Part shown: positions 1 to 7,482 of the stretch, one piece after another
Numbering within the stretch: position 1 is the stretch's first letter
How the letters are laid out: every line of letters starts with the position of its first letter
Origin: an uncultured Rhizobiaceae group bacterium
Lineage (GTDB): Bacteria > Pseudomonadota > Alphaproteobacteria > Rhizobiales > Rhizobiaceae
DNA: 21,667 bases
Assembly (NCBI GenBank): GCA_937951455.1
Contig: CALFBU010000297.1
Span: 1-21,667, forward strand
Direction of reading: 5' to 3'
Translations under genes and position numbers: made by a program
Notes under the pieces: model-generated
What the model saw: only the letters and a program-made list of their open reading frames with translations
Told to the model about the DNA's origin: nothing
The model's database searches: none

Positions 1-925
1 AAATTCCACGCGCACCACCATCAACAATGTTGCCAGAGATGAGCGCGCCTTGAAATGCGAACTCGGAGTAAATGGATGTCTCACCCGCACGCAGGCACGT
101 ATTGTTTGTAATCTGAAGATTGCTGCATGAGTTTGACCGAACGGTTGAATAAGCACAATCTGAAACATGGTTATTAGCGATCATCACACCATTCGCCTGC
201 CATGTATTTATGCCGTTGCCATATTGACCCGTGCCACCCTTAACAGCGGAAATAAACTTCACCCGATTATTGGTGATCATGGTGTTATCTTCACCGACAT
301 CACGGCGGTAAACCAGTATACCTGCGTTGGCACATTCTGAAACAAGATTGTCGGATATCATCATGCCGGTATTGGATTGACCTACGATGCCAGCTGTTCC
401 CACGGCTGTATCAATTCTGTTTTTAGAAATTCTGCCGGCGGATTTTGAGGTTTCAATTCCTGATTGAGAAGCGTTCGTAATCTGGCAGTTTTCGATGTTC
501 ACATGCTTTGAATTAACGATACCCAAGTTTGCTTGCGCATAATTTTTGACGGGTAGAAGGCCGCCGTCCAGTTTTATGCCTTCGAGTTCAATATGGTCTG
601 AATTTTCTGCATAAATAAAATGATCGCCGCCAGCATATTCAAAAACGGTAGCATTGCTGGTGCCGTATAATCTTGTGTTTTTGGGCAACGTGAGATTTGA
701 GAGTTTATACCGTCCAGGCTCAATAAAAACAGCCTGATTGGATGAAGAAGCTTTTTCGAGAATGCTTTGAAGTTGCTTGCCTTGGTCACTTGTCGAACCT
801 GCACGTAAGCCTTCGGAATTCGCATTTATGCCGCCGCCAATTGTTTTGGCAAACGATGATGTTGCGGACAAGGCAATAAGACTTGCCCCAGAACCTGATA
901 AGAAATTTCTTCGATTTATAATCAT
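1..925 (-). CDS. Tat-exported right-handed beta-helix repeat protein, TIGR03808-like (partial, C-terminus off the window)
   Basis: The reading frame is open from ATG at 925 to the window edge, giving about 308 codons. The N-terminus has a twin-arginine motif (RRNFL at residues 5-9) followed by a Gly/Ser/Ala-rich hydrophobic stretch ending near SSFA, so export by the Tat system is likely. The rest is made of imperfect repeats of about 20-25 residues of the type I.NN.V..C...GI, typical of parallel beta-helix proteins. The segment GETSIYSEFAFQGALISG fits my recollection of the TIGR03808 family (twin-arginine plus repeat protein, found in Rhizobiales), whose function is unknown. The start is supported by an AGAGG ribosome site about 9 bases upstream. 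It is divergent from the HerA-like gene with about 130 bases between them. A pectate-lyase-like carbohydrate role is possible from the fold, but I see no catalytic signature. Confidence 0.85.
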   Translation of the reverse strand, partial: MIINRRNFLSGSGASLIALSATSSFAKTIGGGINANSEGLRAGSTSDQGKQLQSILEKASSSNQAVFIEPGRYKLSNLTLPKNTRLYGTSNATVFEYAGGDHFIYAENSDHIELEGIKLDGGLLPVKNYAQANLGIVNSKHVNIENCQITNASQSGIETSKSAGRISKNRIDTAVGTAGIVGQSNTGMMISDNLVSECANAGILVYRRDVGEDNTMITNNRVKFISAVKGGTGQYGNGINTWQANGVMIANNHVSDCAYSTVRSNSCSNLQITNNTCLRAGETSIYSEFAFQGALISGNIVDGGARGI

Positions 926-1054
926 ATTGCATACCTCTTTCTCAAATATGCAGGAAACGTGCCAATTTTTTGAAATCTTCCTTTGCGATTGTGGCGAATT
1001 CAAAATATGTATGGAGTAACAAATTTGCCTGTAATCAGGCCAAGGGAGCATATG

Positions 1055-2641
1055 ATGATTAAAGACGACGCACTTTATGTAGGGACGAGCCGCAACCCTG
1101 ACGACAGTTTAAATAAGGCTGAATATTTAAATCTGAAACTGGCAAACCGACATGGCTTGATCACTGGTGCAACGGGTACAGGTAAGACAGTTTCACTGCA
1201 GATTTTAACCGAAGGTTTTTCAAATGCTGGCGTCCCTGTTTTTTGTGCAGACGTCAAAGGAGATTTGTCAGGCTTGGCTGCCAAGGGTGAACCGAAGGAT
1301 TTTTTGTTAAAACGTGCTGAAGACATTGGTCTGGATGATTATCAGTTTCAGGAATTCCCAGTCATCTTTTGGGATTTGTTCGGCAAGCAGGGCCATCAGG
1401 TTAGAACAACACTTTCTGAAATGGGTCCTTTGTTGCTGGCAAGGCTTTTAGATTTGAATGAAACCCAAGAAGGCGTGCTCAATATTGCGTTCAAACTTGC
1501 TGATGATGAAGGCATGTTGCTGTTGGACCTCAAGGATTTAAGAGCACTATTACTGTCCATGGGCGAACGTTCGTCAGAATTAACGACCGCCTATGGCTAT
1601 GTGTCGAAACCATCGATTGGCGCGATACAGCGCCAGTTGCTTGTGCTGGAACAACAAGGTGGTGAGGGCTTTTTTGCTGAGCCTGCCTTGAAAATTTCTG
1701 ACCTAATGCGCACCACCAGAGATGGGCGCGGTGCGATCAGCATTTTGGCCGCTGATGAACTCATGCGATCGCCGCGATTGTATTCAACGTTCCTGTTATG
1801 GTTGCTCTCAGAACTCTTCGAAGAGCTGCCTGAAGTCGGTGACATGGATAAACCAAAGTTGGTTTTCTTCTTCGACGAAGCGCATCTAATGTTTGATGAA
1901 GCGCCCAAAATTCTGATCGAAAAAGTAGAACAGATGGTCAAACTCATTCGCTCAAAAGGCGTCGGTGTTTATTTCGTGACGCAAAACCCTGTCGATATCC
2001 CTGATGGGGTTTTAGCGCAGCTTGGTAACCGCGTCCAGCATGCACTGCGCGCCTTTACCCCAAAAGAGCAAAAGGCAGTCCGTGTAGCAGCCGATACATT
2101 CAGACCCAATCCTGCTTTTGTCGCCAAAGAAGTCATAACAAATTTGGGTGTCGGTGAAGCACTGGTTTCAACCCTGATGAAGAAAGGCGTTCCTTCCATG
2201 GTAGAGCGTACGCTTGTTCGTCCACCAGCTTCACGCCTTGGGCCTTTAACGGAAAAAGAGCGCGCTGAAATCATTAAAATGAGCCCGGTTGCTGGCCAAT
2301 ATGATAAAACTGTTGACCGCGAATCCGCTTATGAAATGCTAAAGAAAGCAGCTGAAGAAGCAGCTAAACGAGAAGCAGAGCAGCGCGAACATGAAGACGA
2401 CGAGCGAGAAAACGGAAAGCGTACCAAAAGCAGGTCCGGTTTTCAGTTGCCAGACTTCGATCGCGATGATCGCCCAACAAAGCGCTCTCGCTCAAAAACA
2501 AAGACCAGAAGAAAGCGGGGTCGCAGCGGCCGCCAAAGCGTAACAGAAGCGGCGGTGAAATCTGTCACACGCACAATTGCAAGTTCGCTAGGCCGTGCAT
2601 TGGTAAGAGGTATATTGGGTAGTTTGAAAAAAGGTTTCTGA
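1055..2641 (+). CDS. HerA-like helicase C-terminal domain ATPase (DUF853, YjgR-like)
   Basis: This 528-residue protein is a P-loop ATPase of the HerA/FtsK superfamily and matches the DUF853 family that includes E. coli YjgR, for which I know no firm function. Walker A is GATGTGKT at residues 38-45 and Walker B is LVFFFDEAH with Asp274-Glu275. [17 protein letters not shown] is the family's conserved sensor-like stretch. The last 100 residues are highly charged (E/K/R-rich) and end in a basic tail, which could bind nucleic acid or a membrane; this is inference. I chose ATG 1055 because GGGAG lies 6 bases upstream. An adjacent in-frame ATG at 1052 is possible. The frame extends upstream to ATG 983, but that start lacks a ribosome site and runs into the divergent promoter region. 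The gene is complete and of normal length for the family. Confidence 0.9.
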   Translation: MIKDDALYVGTSRNPDDSLNKAEYLNLKLANRHGLITGATGTGKTVSLQILTEGFSNAGVPVFCADVKGDLSGLAAKGEPKDFLLKRAEDIGLDDYQFQEFPVIFWDLFGKQGHQVRTTLSEMGPLLLARLLDLNETQEGVLNIAFKLADDEGMLLLDLKDLRALLLSMGERSSELTTAYGYVSKPSIGAIQRQLLVLEQQGGEGFFAEPALKISDLMRTTRDGRGAISILAADELMRSPRLYSTFLLWLLSELFEELPEVGDMDKPKLVFFFDEAHLMFDEAPKILIEKVEQMVKLIRSKGVGVYFVTQNPVDIPDGVLAQLGNRVQHALRAFTPKEQKAVRVAADTFRPNPAFVAKEVITNLGVGEALVSTLMKKGVPSMVERTLVRPPASRLGPLTEKERAEIIKMSPVAGQYDKTVDRESAYEMLKKAAEEAAKREAEQREHEDDERENGKRTKSRSGFQLPDFDRDDRPTKRSRSKTKTRRKRGRSGRQSVTEAAVKSVTRTIASSLGRALVRGILGSLKKGF

Positions 2642-2681
2642 TTTTCAAAAAAGAGATTGCAAAAATATTCAATAGCTGACA

Positions 2682-2718
2682 AAGCGATTTCAGAAAGCGT
2701 TGTTTGATCGCTTATTTT
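2682..2718 (+). terminator. Weak candidate terminator hairpin after the HerA-like gene
   Basis: AAGCGAT (2682-2688) and ATCGCTT (2707-2713) are perfect inverted repeats with an 18-base loop, followed by ATTTT. The stem is short, the loop long and the T-run poor, so this may only slow transcription before the MFS gene at 2730. Confidence 0.3.
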
Positions 2719-2729
2719 GGAATTAGCCC

Positions 2730-4013
2730 ATGCTCCGTCAGATTTTCCCTGTAACTGCCCTGTTCCTCAGCACGTTCTTTTTGCTGGCGGGGGGAGGGAT
2801 GCAGTCCGTTCTTTTGCCCGTTCGCGGACAGTTGGAAGGCTTTAGTGCATCACAAATCGGCTTGATTGGTACTGGCTGGGCAGCTGGTTTTACGATTGGT
2901 TGCATTATTGTGCCCCATCTTGTGCGTCGCGTGGGGCATGTGCGTACCTTTAGTGCACTTGCCGCAATATTGGCAACGGTGGTTCTGCTCAACGGCATGA
3001 TCATCGAAGCTTACAGCTGGGTTTTGTTAAGAGCATTGGCAGGATTTTGTTTCTCAGGCTCTTACATGATCATCGAAAGCTGGTTGAACGAACGCGTATC
3101 TGATGAAAATCGAGGCGCCATGTTCTCGGTCTATATGATCGTATCACAAGGCGCGTTCATGTGCGGACAATACATGCTTGTGATCGCCGACCCTTCAAAA
3201 GAAACCCTCTTTATGCTGGGCGCTATTTTGTATAGTCTTGCCGTACTGCCAACAGCACTATCAAAAGCACAATCACCTGCGCCTCTGACACAAGTTAAAG
3301 TTGACTTGAAAGGCATGTTTAAAAATTCACCTGCGGCTTTTATCGGATCCATTATTGCCGGTATACTGGCGGGTTCCTTTCAGAGTTTTGCACCGGTGTT
3401 TGGCGTTGAGCAGGGCATGTCCAGTGCCAATATCGCGAACATGATGGTGCTTGTCATGTTCGGAGCTTTGGTCTTTCAATACCCCTTGGGCAAGCTCTCT
3501 GACATGGTTGACCGACGTTATGTCATGGTCGCATTGAGCCTGGCAGGTACCGTCGTAGGGTTCATGATTTCAGGTTATTCCGTAGATGGTGCAAACCCTC
3601 AGGTTTCATTCTTCGCGCTAATGATTTTATTGGGCGGCTTTGTTTATCCGCTTTACGGCCTTGTAAATGCGCACGCAAATGACCACGCGCAACCAGAAGA
3701 TTTCGTCAAAATTTCCTCAAGCTTGCTCATTCTTTACGGCATCGGAAACATGATTGGTCCGTTGGTCACAGGCCCTGCAATGGAAGTATTAGGCACAGGC
3801 GCGTTATTCCAGATCATTGGCGGTTCGCATTTATTACTTGCGATACACATGACCTATCGTATCACAAAACGTGAAGCACCAGATGATCATCAGACGATGG
3901 ATTATCAGGTCACTGCAACCATGGCGCCTACCGCAGAAAGCTATGCACTCGACCCGCGTTCGGACGCGGAAACCTACATGGCAGATGATGAAGAGATTAA
4001 GCCTGCCGAATGA
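2730..4013 (+). CDS. MFS transporter, YcaD-like
   Basis: A 427-residue integral membrane protein with about 12 hydrophobic segments in two halves, separated by a hydrophilic loop near residues 185-200. The motif ESWLNERV with the following NRGAMFSVYMI is typical of the YcaD-like branch of the major facilitator superfamily, whose substrates are mostly unknown; an exporter role is common for such proteins. The N-terminal LLPVRGQLEGFSASQIG loop and the LSDMVDRR loop after TM8 are typical MFS features. The C-terminal tail of about 50 residues is acidic and cytoplasmic. No strong ribosome site is visible before ATG 2730. The stop codon TGA (4011-4013) directly abuts the stop of the convergent TRAP gene, so the two genes share no intergenic base. 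The gene lies outside the TPP riboswitch operon, so a link to thiamine is not supported. Confidence 0.88.
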   Translation: MLRQIFPVTALFLSTFFLLAGGGMQSVLLPVRGQLEGFSASQIGLIGTGWAAGFTIGCIIVPHLVRRVGHVRTFSALAAILATVVLLNGMIIEAYSWVLLRALAGFCFSGSYMIIESWLNERVSDENRGAMFSVYMIVSQGAFMCGQYMLVIADPSKETLFMLGAILYSLAVLPTALSKAQSPAPLTQVKVDLKGMFKNSPAAFIGSIIAGILAGSFQSFAPVFGVEQGMSSANIANMMVLVMFGALVFQYPLGKLSDMVDRRYVMVALSLAGTVVGFMISGYSVDGANPQVSFFALMILLGGFVYPLYGLVNAHANDHAQPEDFVKISSSLLILYGIGNMIGPLVTGPAMEVLGTGALFQIIGGSHLLLAIHMTYRITKREAPDDHQTMDYQVTATMAPTAESYALDPRSDAETYMADDEEIKPAE

Positions 4014-5096
4014 TCATCCACGCGCAGATAAAAATGCCTTGATCGAAATTTTTGACCATGGGTCCAGATGCGCGGCAGCCTGTTGATAGCTTGATACGAT
4101 TTCAGAAGTCAAAGCATCCTTGCCAGCCAATTCTTGCATAACCTCCATCGTTGCGGATTTTGCTGCAGTCAAAATTTCTGCCGAGTATTCTTTTAACTCA
4201 ACGCCTTCTTTATCAACGAGAGACTTAAGGCTTGCGGCATTATTCCATTCAGATTCACCGAGAGAAAAAATGTTCTCTGCTGCACAAGCAATCTCTACAA
4301 TTTGCTGCAGGTCTTTAGGCAGCGCATCAAAGGCAGATTTTGAAACAAGCGCTTCGCCCGTGCCATTGGGTTCATGAAAGCCTGGTGAATAATAATATTT
4401 TGCTGCCTTGTGAAAACCCATGGCCGCATCACTGAAGGGGCCGAGAAATTCCGTTGCATCGATCACACCTGTTTTGAGGCTGGTGAAGATTTCTGACGGT
4501 GGAAGCGCAACTGGTAATGCGCCGAGTTTGGTCATAACCGCGCCACCAAGACCAGGCATTCTGATTTTCAATCCCTTTAAGTCTGAAAGCGTATTTACCG
4601 GTTTTTTATACCATCCACCCATTTGATAGCCAGTATTACCAGCCATAAAAGGCTTGATGCCAGCTGGCTCATACAGCTTGTCCCAGAAGGCTTGCCCGCC
4701 GCCGTGATTGATCCAGGTAATGTGTTCAATCGGCGTAAGGCCAAAGGGCGCTGCTGTAAAAATTGGCGCAGCTGGAAATTTTCCAGACCAGAAAAGTGGG
4801 GCGGTATGGGCCATTTGTGCTACACCATTGGCGACAGCATCAAAAGTTCCAAGTCCTGGTACAATTTCACCGGCTGCGTAGAGTTTTAAATTTAAACGTC
4901 CGTTCGAAAGAGACGTGATTTTATCGGCAAGTCTCTGTGCGGTAATGCCTGGGCCTGGCAAGTTTTTTGGCCAGGAAGTCACCATTCGCCATTCTATTGA
5001 CGATTGCGAAAGCGCTGGCGTTGCAAGCGCAGGTAGCGTTGCCGAGCCTGCAATAAGACTTAAAGCGCTACGGCGGGTTGTTTTGTTTCTAGCCAC
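4014..5096 (-). CDS. TRAP transporter substrate-binding protein (DctP family), Tat-exported, orphan
   Basis: A 360-residue periplasmic binding protein of the TRAP (DctP, PF03480) family. The N-terminus carries a twin-arginine signal (TTRRSALSL, then a hydrophobic stretch to ALATPALSQS). The mature part starts with WRMVTSWPKNLPG, and LKGLKIRMPG contains the family's conserved arginine (Arg179), which clamps the carboxylate of the ligand in characterised members such as TakP. TRAP systems need DctQ and DctM membrane subunits; neither is in this window. The start is GTG at 5096, with GGAAA overlapping the end of thiD as ribosome site, and only 4 bases separate the genes. It is therefore very likely the last gene of the riboswitch-thiM-thiE-thiD operon and translationally coupled. 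By homology a keto or hydroxy acid ligand is possible; from context a carboxylated thiamine precursor is the alternative, which is inference. Confidence 0.92.
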   Translation of the reverse strand: MARNKTTRRSALSLIAGSATLPALATPALSQSSIEWRMVTSWPKNLPGPGITAQRLADKITSLSNGRLNLKLYAAGEIVPGLGTFDAVANGVAQMAHTAPLFWSGKFPAAPIFTAAPFGLTPIEHITWINHGGGQAFWDKLYEPAGIKPFMAGNTGYQMGGWYKKPVNTLSDLKGLKIRMPGLGGAVMTKLGALPVALPPSEIFTSLKTGVIDATEFLGPFSDAAMGFHKAAKYYYSPGFHEPNGTGEALVSKSAFDALPKDLQQIVEIACAAENIFSLGESEWNNAASLKSLVDKEGVELKEYSAEILTAAKSATMEVMQELAGKDALTSEIVSSYQQAAAHLDPWSKISIKAFLSARG

Positions 5097-5100
5097 TGTA

Positions 5101-5907
5101 TTATTTCCAAAGATTGTGAAAGTGATGCACAGGACCTGAGCCCTTGCCTATGTCGAGTTGATCAGAGTTTGCAATTGCGCCAGTCAGCCATTGCTTGGCT
5201 TTTTCAAGTGCTTCAACCATGCCCATGCCGTGAGCCAAATTGGCAGCAATTGCTGAGGATAGCGAGCAACCCGTACCATGCGTATTTTCCGTATGAATGC
5301 GTTCCGCAGTAAGCCAGGTTTCTTGTGAGGATGATTTATACAAATCGGCGCAAGTGTTATCTTCGCTATGACCGCCTTTAATTAAAACAGCCTTTGCACC
5401 TGCTTCCAGCAAATGATCAGCTTGCTTAACCATCTCGTCATTAGAGGTTGCGAGTGGTTGTTTGGTTAGTTTTGCTGCTTCATAAAGATTTGGCGTTAGC
5501 AAATCTGACATTGGCATGAGAATGGTTTGGATGGCTTCCACTGCATCTTCCGCCAGCAATGAGTCGCCAGAAGTTGTTACCATCACCGGGTCAAAAACGA
5601 TATTTCTTGCTTTGTGTTTTTTAAGGCCAGCTGCAACTGCTTCTATCACGGCGACTTGCGATAGCATGCCGATTTTCACTGCATCCACTTCCAAATCTGA
5701 AAATACCGCATCCATTTGAGCGGTGATGAATTCTGCAGGCACGTCATGAACGCCTGTGACGCCAATGGTATTTTGTGCGGTAAGCGCAGTGATAACACTG
5801 GCACCATAGACACGATTTGCAGAAAAGGATTTTAGATCAGCTTGTATGCCAGCCCCACCGCCTGAGTCTGATCCTGCAATCGTTAAGCCAATTGGAATGT
5901 TTTTCAT
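5101..5907 (-). CDS. thiD: Bifunctional hydroxymethylpyrimidine kinase / phosphomethylpyrimidine kinase
   Basis: This 268-residue cytoplasmic kinase phosphorylates 4-amino-5-hydroxymethyl-2-methylpyrimidine (HMP) twice, to HMP-PP, for thiamine synthesis. Diagnostic segments are LTIAGSDSGGGAGIQADLK near the N-terminus, FDPVMVTTSG in the middle, LIKGGH, and NTHGTGCSLSSAIAANLAHG, with the catalytic-loop Cys at residue 214. Length matches the ThiD family (about 265). Its ATG overlaps the thiE stop by 4 bases (ATGA type), so it is the third gene of the operon. Its last codons hold the ribosome site of the following TRAP gene. All landmark residues are present and I see no sign of decay. Confidence 0.97.
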   Translation of the reverse strand: MKNIPIGLTIAGSDSGGGAGIQADLKSFSANRVYGASVITALTAQNTIGVTGVHDVPAEFITAQMDAVFSDLEVDAVKIGMLSQVAVIEAVAAGLKKHKARNIVFDPVMVTTSGDSLLAEDAVEAIQTILMPMSDLLTPNLYEAAKLTKQPLATSNDEMVKQADHLLEAGAKAVLIKGGHSEDNTCADLYKSSSQETWLTAERIHTENTHGTGCSLSSAIAANLAHGMGMVEALEKAKQWLTGAIANSDQLDIGKGSGPVHHFHNLWK

Positions 5908-6551
5908 GGTCTTACCTCATGGATTATATTGGCGAGCTTTTTTGTTGCCATAGCAACATCGTCGGCCATGTAAAGTGCTGAGATCATGGCAACCCCGTCA
6001 CAACCTGCTTCGAACAGTGAGCCGATGTTATGTTCATCAATGCCTGCGATAGCACCAACAGGCATTTTTGGAGCACGGGTTTTCAATATATTGGCAATCT
6101 CAACCCAACCATCAATACCGACAGATGTTTTATTATCTTTGGATTGCGTATCAAACACACCACCAACAAAGGCATAATCAAGAAACTCAATAGGCGCATT
6201 TTTCGCTTGGGCAATGGTTTTGATGGAAAGACCAATGATCGCTTTGTCACCCAAAAGCTGACGCGCGTCTTCTGCCCTCATGTCCTCTTGTCCCAAATGA
6301 ACGCCATCAGCATCGCTTGCCAGTGCAATATCAACACGGTCGTTAACAATAAAGGGAACACTCGTTTCAAGAAGCGCTTTCTTTATTGTTTTGGCATTTT
6401 CTATCATCTTGCGGATATTGTTTTGTTTGTCACGATATTGAATAAGGGTCGCGCCATTTTCCGCAGATATTTTTGCAAGTGCTGCCAAAGAACGCCCCTT
6501 GCTGCGATTGGGGTCAACAATCCCATAAAGACTTACATCAACCTTGTTCAT
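5904..6551 (-). CDS. thiE: Thiamine-phosphate synthase
   Basis: This 215-residue TIM-barrel enzyme couples HMP-PP with hydroxyethylthiazole phosphate to give thiamine phosphate and pyrophosphate. The family's active-site segments are visible: LIQYRDKQ (diphosphate and base handling), FIVNDRVDIALASDADGVHLGQEDM, and a glycine-rich phosphate-binding end, PVGAIAGI followed by GCDGVAMISAL. Length is normal. It overlaps thiM at its start and thiD at its end by 4 bases each, so the three are translated as a coupled unit. The final kinase, ThiL, which makes TPP, is not in this window. Confidence 0.96.
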   Translation of the reverse strand: MNKVDVSLYGIVDPNRSKGRSLAALAKISAENGATLIQYRDKQNNIRKMIENAKTIKKALLETSVPFIVNDRVDIALASDADGVHLGQEDMRAEDARQLLGDKAIIGLSIKTIAQAKNAPIEFLDYAFVGGVFDTQSKDNKTSVGIDGWVEIANILKTRAPKMPVGAIAGIDEHNIGSLFEAGCDGVAMISALYMADDVAMATKKLANIIHEVRP

Positions 6552-7285
6552 GACAGTTTCGCTTTTTCTCTTAAAATGTCTATCGATGTTTCATAAAGCG
6601 CATCGATGAAATAGGGAACGAAACTGCCTGGTGATTGCGATTTCGTCGCGGCGATTTCCCCTGCTATTCCAAACCAGATCAGCCCTGCGATGCTTGCTGA
6701 GGATGGATTTTCAGTCTTGGAAGACAATGCCGTAATTAATCCACCCAAGGCGCACCCGGTAGCAATGACTTTAGCCATGATCGGATGTCCATTATGCACG
6801 GCAAATGAATGCCCGCGATGCATAATCTGATCCTCTTCTCCGGTCATAACAATGCATGACGTTGCATCTTCTTGAATACCCAGTGTTTTAATTTCATGGA
6901 TATTACCCCGAATGATGCTTGCGCGGTCCATAATTACACCAGCAAATTCTGCTCGTAAGGGGGAGACATGTGCCATAACAGGATCAAGCAAAACAGGAAT
7001 TGAGCGTGTATTGGCCACATCAAGTGCTTTCTTGATTGCAGAAACCCGCTCCTTGTCCAAAGTGCCAAGATTAAGGTGCAAGGCATCAGCGCGCGAGGTA
7101 AAGGCTTGCACTTCATCCGGATTTACAGTCATGGAAGGTTTGGTGTTGCAGGCAAGTAAAACGTTTGCAGTAAAGTTCTGCGCAACTGTATTGGTGATGG
7201 AATGAATACGCGCCCCATCGCGTCTTAAAACATCGATGGTTTCAAGCGCATTATCCAGCAAATTTAGTGTTGCGTCTTTCTGCAA
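6548..7285 (-). CDS. thiM: Hydroxyethylthiazole kinase, salvage enzyme
   Basis: A 245-residue ribokinase-fold enzyme that phosphorylates 4-methyl-5-(2-hydroxyethyl)thiazole for salvage. HSITNTVAQNFTANVLLAC near residue 30 and LLDPVMAHVSPLR are ThiM landmarks, and the catalytic-loop Cys is at about residue 178. The canonical loop is usually written VTGTGC; here it reads VIATGC, and the usual GASP.M segment reads NTKPSM. I recall similar variants in other rhizobial ThiM proteins, so this is probably a clade feature rather than a defect. I chose TTG 7285 because GGAG lies 6 bases upstream. A second TTG at 7297 (four residues longer) begins inside that GGAG region and has no ribosome site of its own. 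It is the first gene of the operon, 41 bases after the TPP aptamer. Confidence 0.93.
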   Translation of the reverse strand: MQKDATLNLLDNALETIDVLRRDGARIHSITNTVAQNFTANVLLACNTKPSMTVNPDEVQAFTSRADALHLNLGTLDKERVSAIKKALDVANTRSIPVLLDPVMAHVSPLRAEFAGVIMDRASIIRGNIHEIKTLGIQEDATSCIVMTGEEDQIMHRGHSFAVHNGHPIMAKVIATGCALGGLITALSSKTENPSSASIAGLIWFGIAGEIAATKSQSPGSFVPYFIDALYETSIDILREKAKLS

Positions 7286-7295
7286 AGAACACTCC
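7283..7295 (-). promoter_or_regulatory. Ribosome binding site deciding a TTG start for thiM
   Basis: On the minus strand GGAG (7295-7292) is followed by six bases and TTG (7285-7283). This is optimal spacing and the reason for choosing a TTG start. The nearest ATG, upstream at 7302-7300, is in another frame. A weak start like this suits a gene controlled at translation initiation by the riboswitch just upstream. Confidence 0.6.
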
Positions 7296-7326
7296 AATTC
7301 ATAAATTATGGGGGATAATCATCATC

Positions 7327-7440
7327 ACCCATTCCCTACGCTGGTACAATCCAGATCAGGTTCAAAGAATTCAGGAGCTATGATTGTTTAAAAAATCCTG
7401 CTCGAGTCTCAGCCTGCATCAAGCAGGCACTTCCATGAGT
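7327..7440 (-). promoter_or_regulatory. TPP riboswitch (THI element) upstream of thiMED
   Basis: On the minus strand the hallmark blocks of the TPP aptamer appear in order: GTGCCTGC...GCAGGC as the P2 arm, then CTGAGA, a P3 stem (CAGGA with TCCTG), and then TTTGAACCTGATCTGG, followed by a P4/P5 region ending in CCAGCGTAGGGA. ACTCAT (7440-7435) pairs with ATGGGT (7332-7327) as P1, with one G-U pair. TPP binding is known to repress downstream thiamine genes in this class. No U-tailed hairpin lies between the aptamer and thiM, so control of translation start is more likely than transcription termination. The 42 bases between the preceding CDS stop and the aptamer have no convincing promoter, so partial read-through from the CoxL-like gene is possible. 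Confidence 0.96.
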
Positions 7441-7482
7441 TAAGTCTTGTCTTAGACAGATATTATTTACAAAGCAAGTGGG

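Noticed and set aside
777..1019. Plus-strand 80-codon frame
   Set aside because: Most of it is antisense to the Tat-exported beta-helix gene, which has clear repeats and a Tat motif. The rest covers the divergent promoter region.
983..1054. Upstream ATG at 983 as start of the HerA-like ATPase
   Set aside because: It has no ribosome site and would add 24 residues unlike the family. ATG 1055 has GGGAG at 6 bases.
2730..4013. MFS gene as a thiamine or thiamine-precursor transporter
   Set aside because: It is on the opposite strand from the thi operon, has no TPP riboswitch, and belongs to a branch without known thiamine transport.
6030..6596. 188-codon plus-strand frame opposite thiE
   Set aside because: Long for a chance frame, but thiE on the other strand has all its family motifs and the plus-strand product has no recognisable domain and an unusual composition.
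7448..7458. Palindrome TGTCT-T-AGACA just upstream of the TPP aptamer
   Set aside because: Only 5-base arms, no associated promoter boxes I trust, and likely by chance in a short gap.
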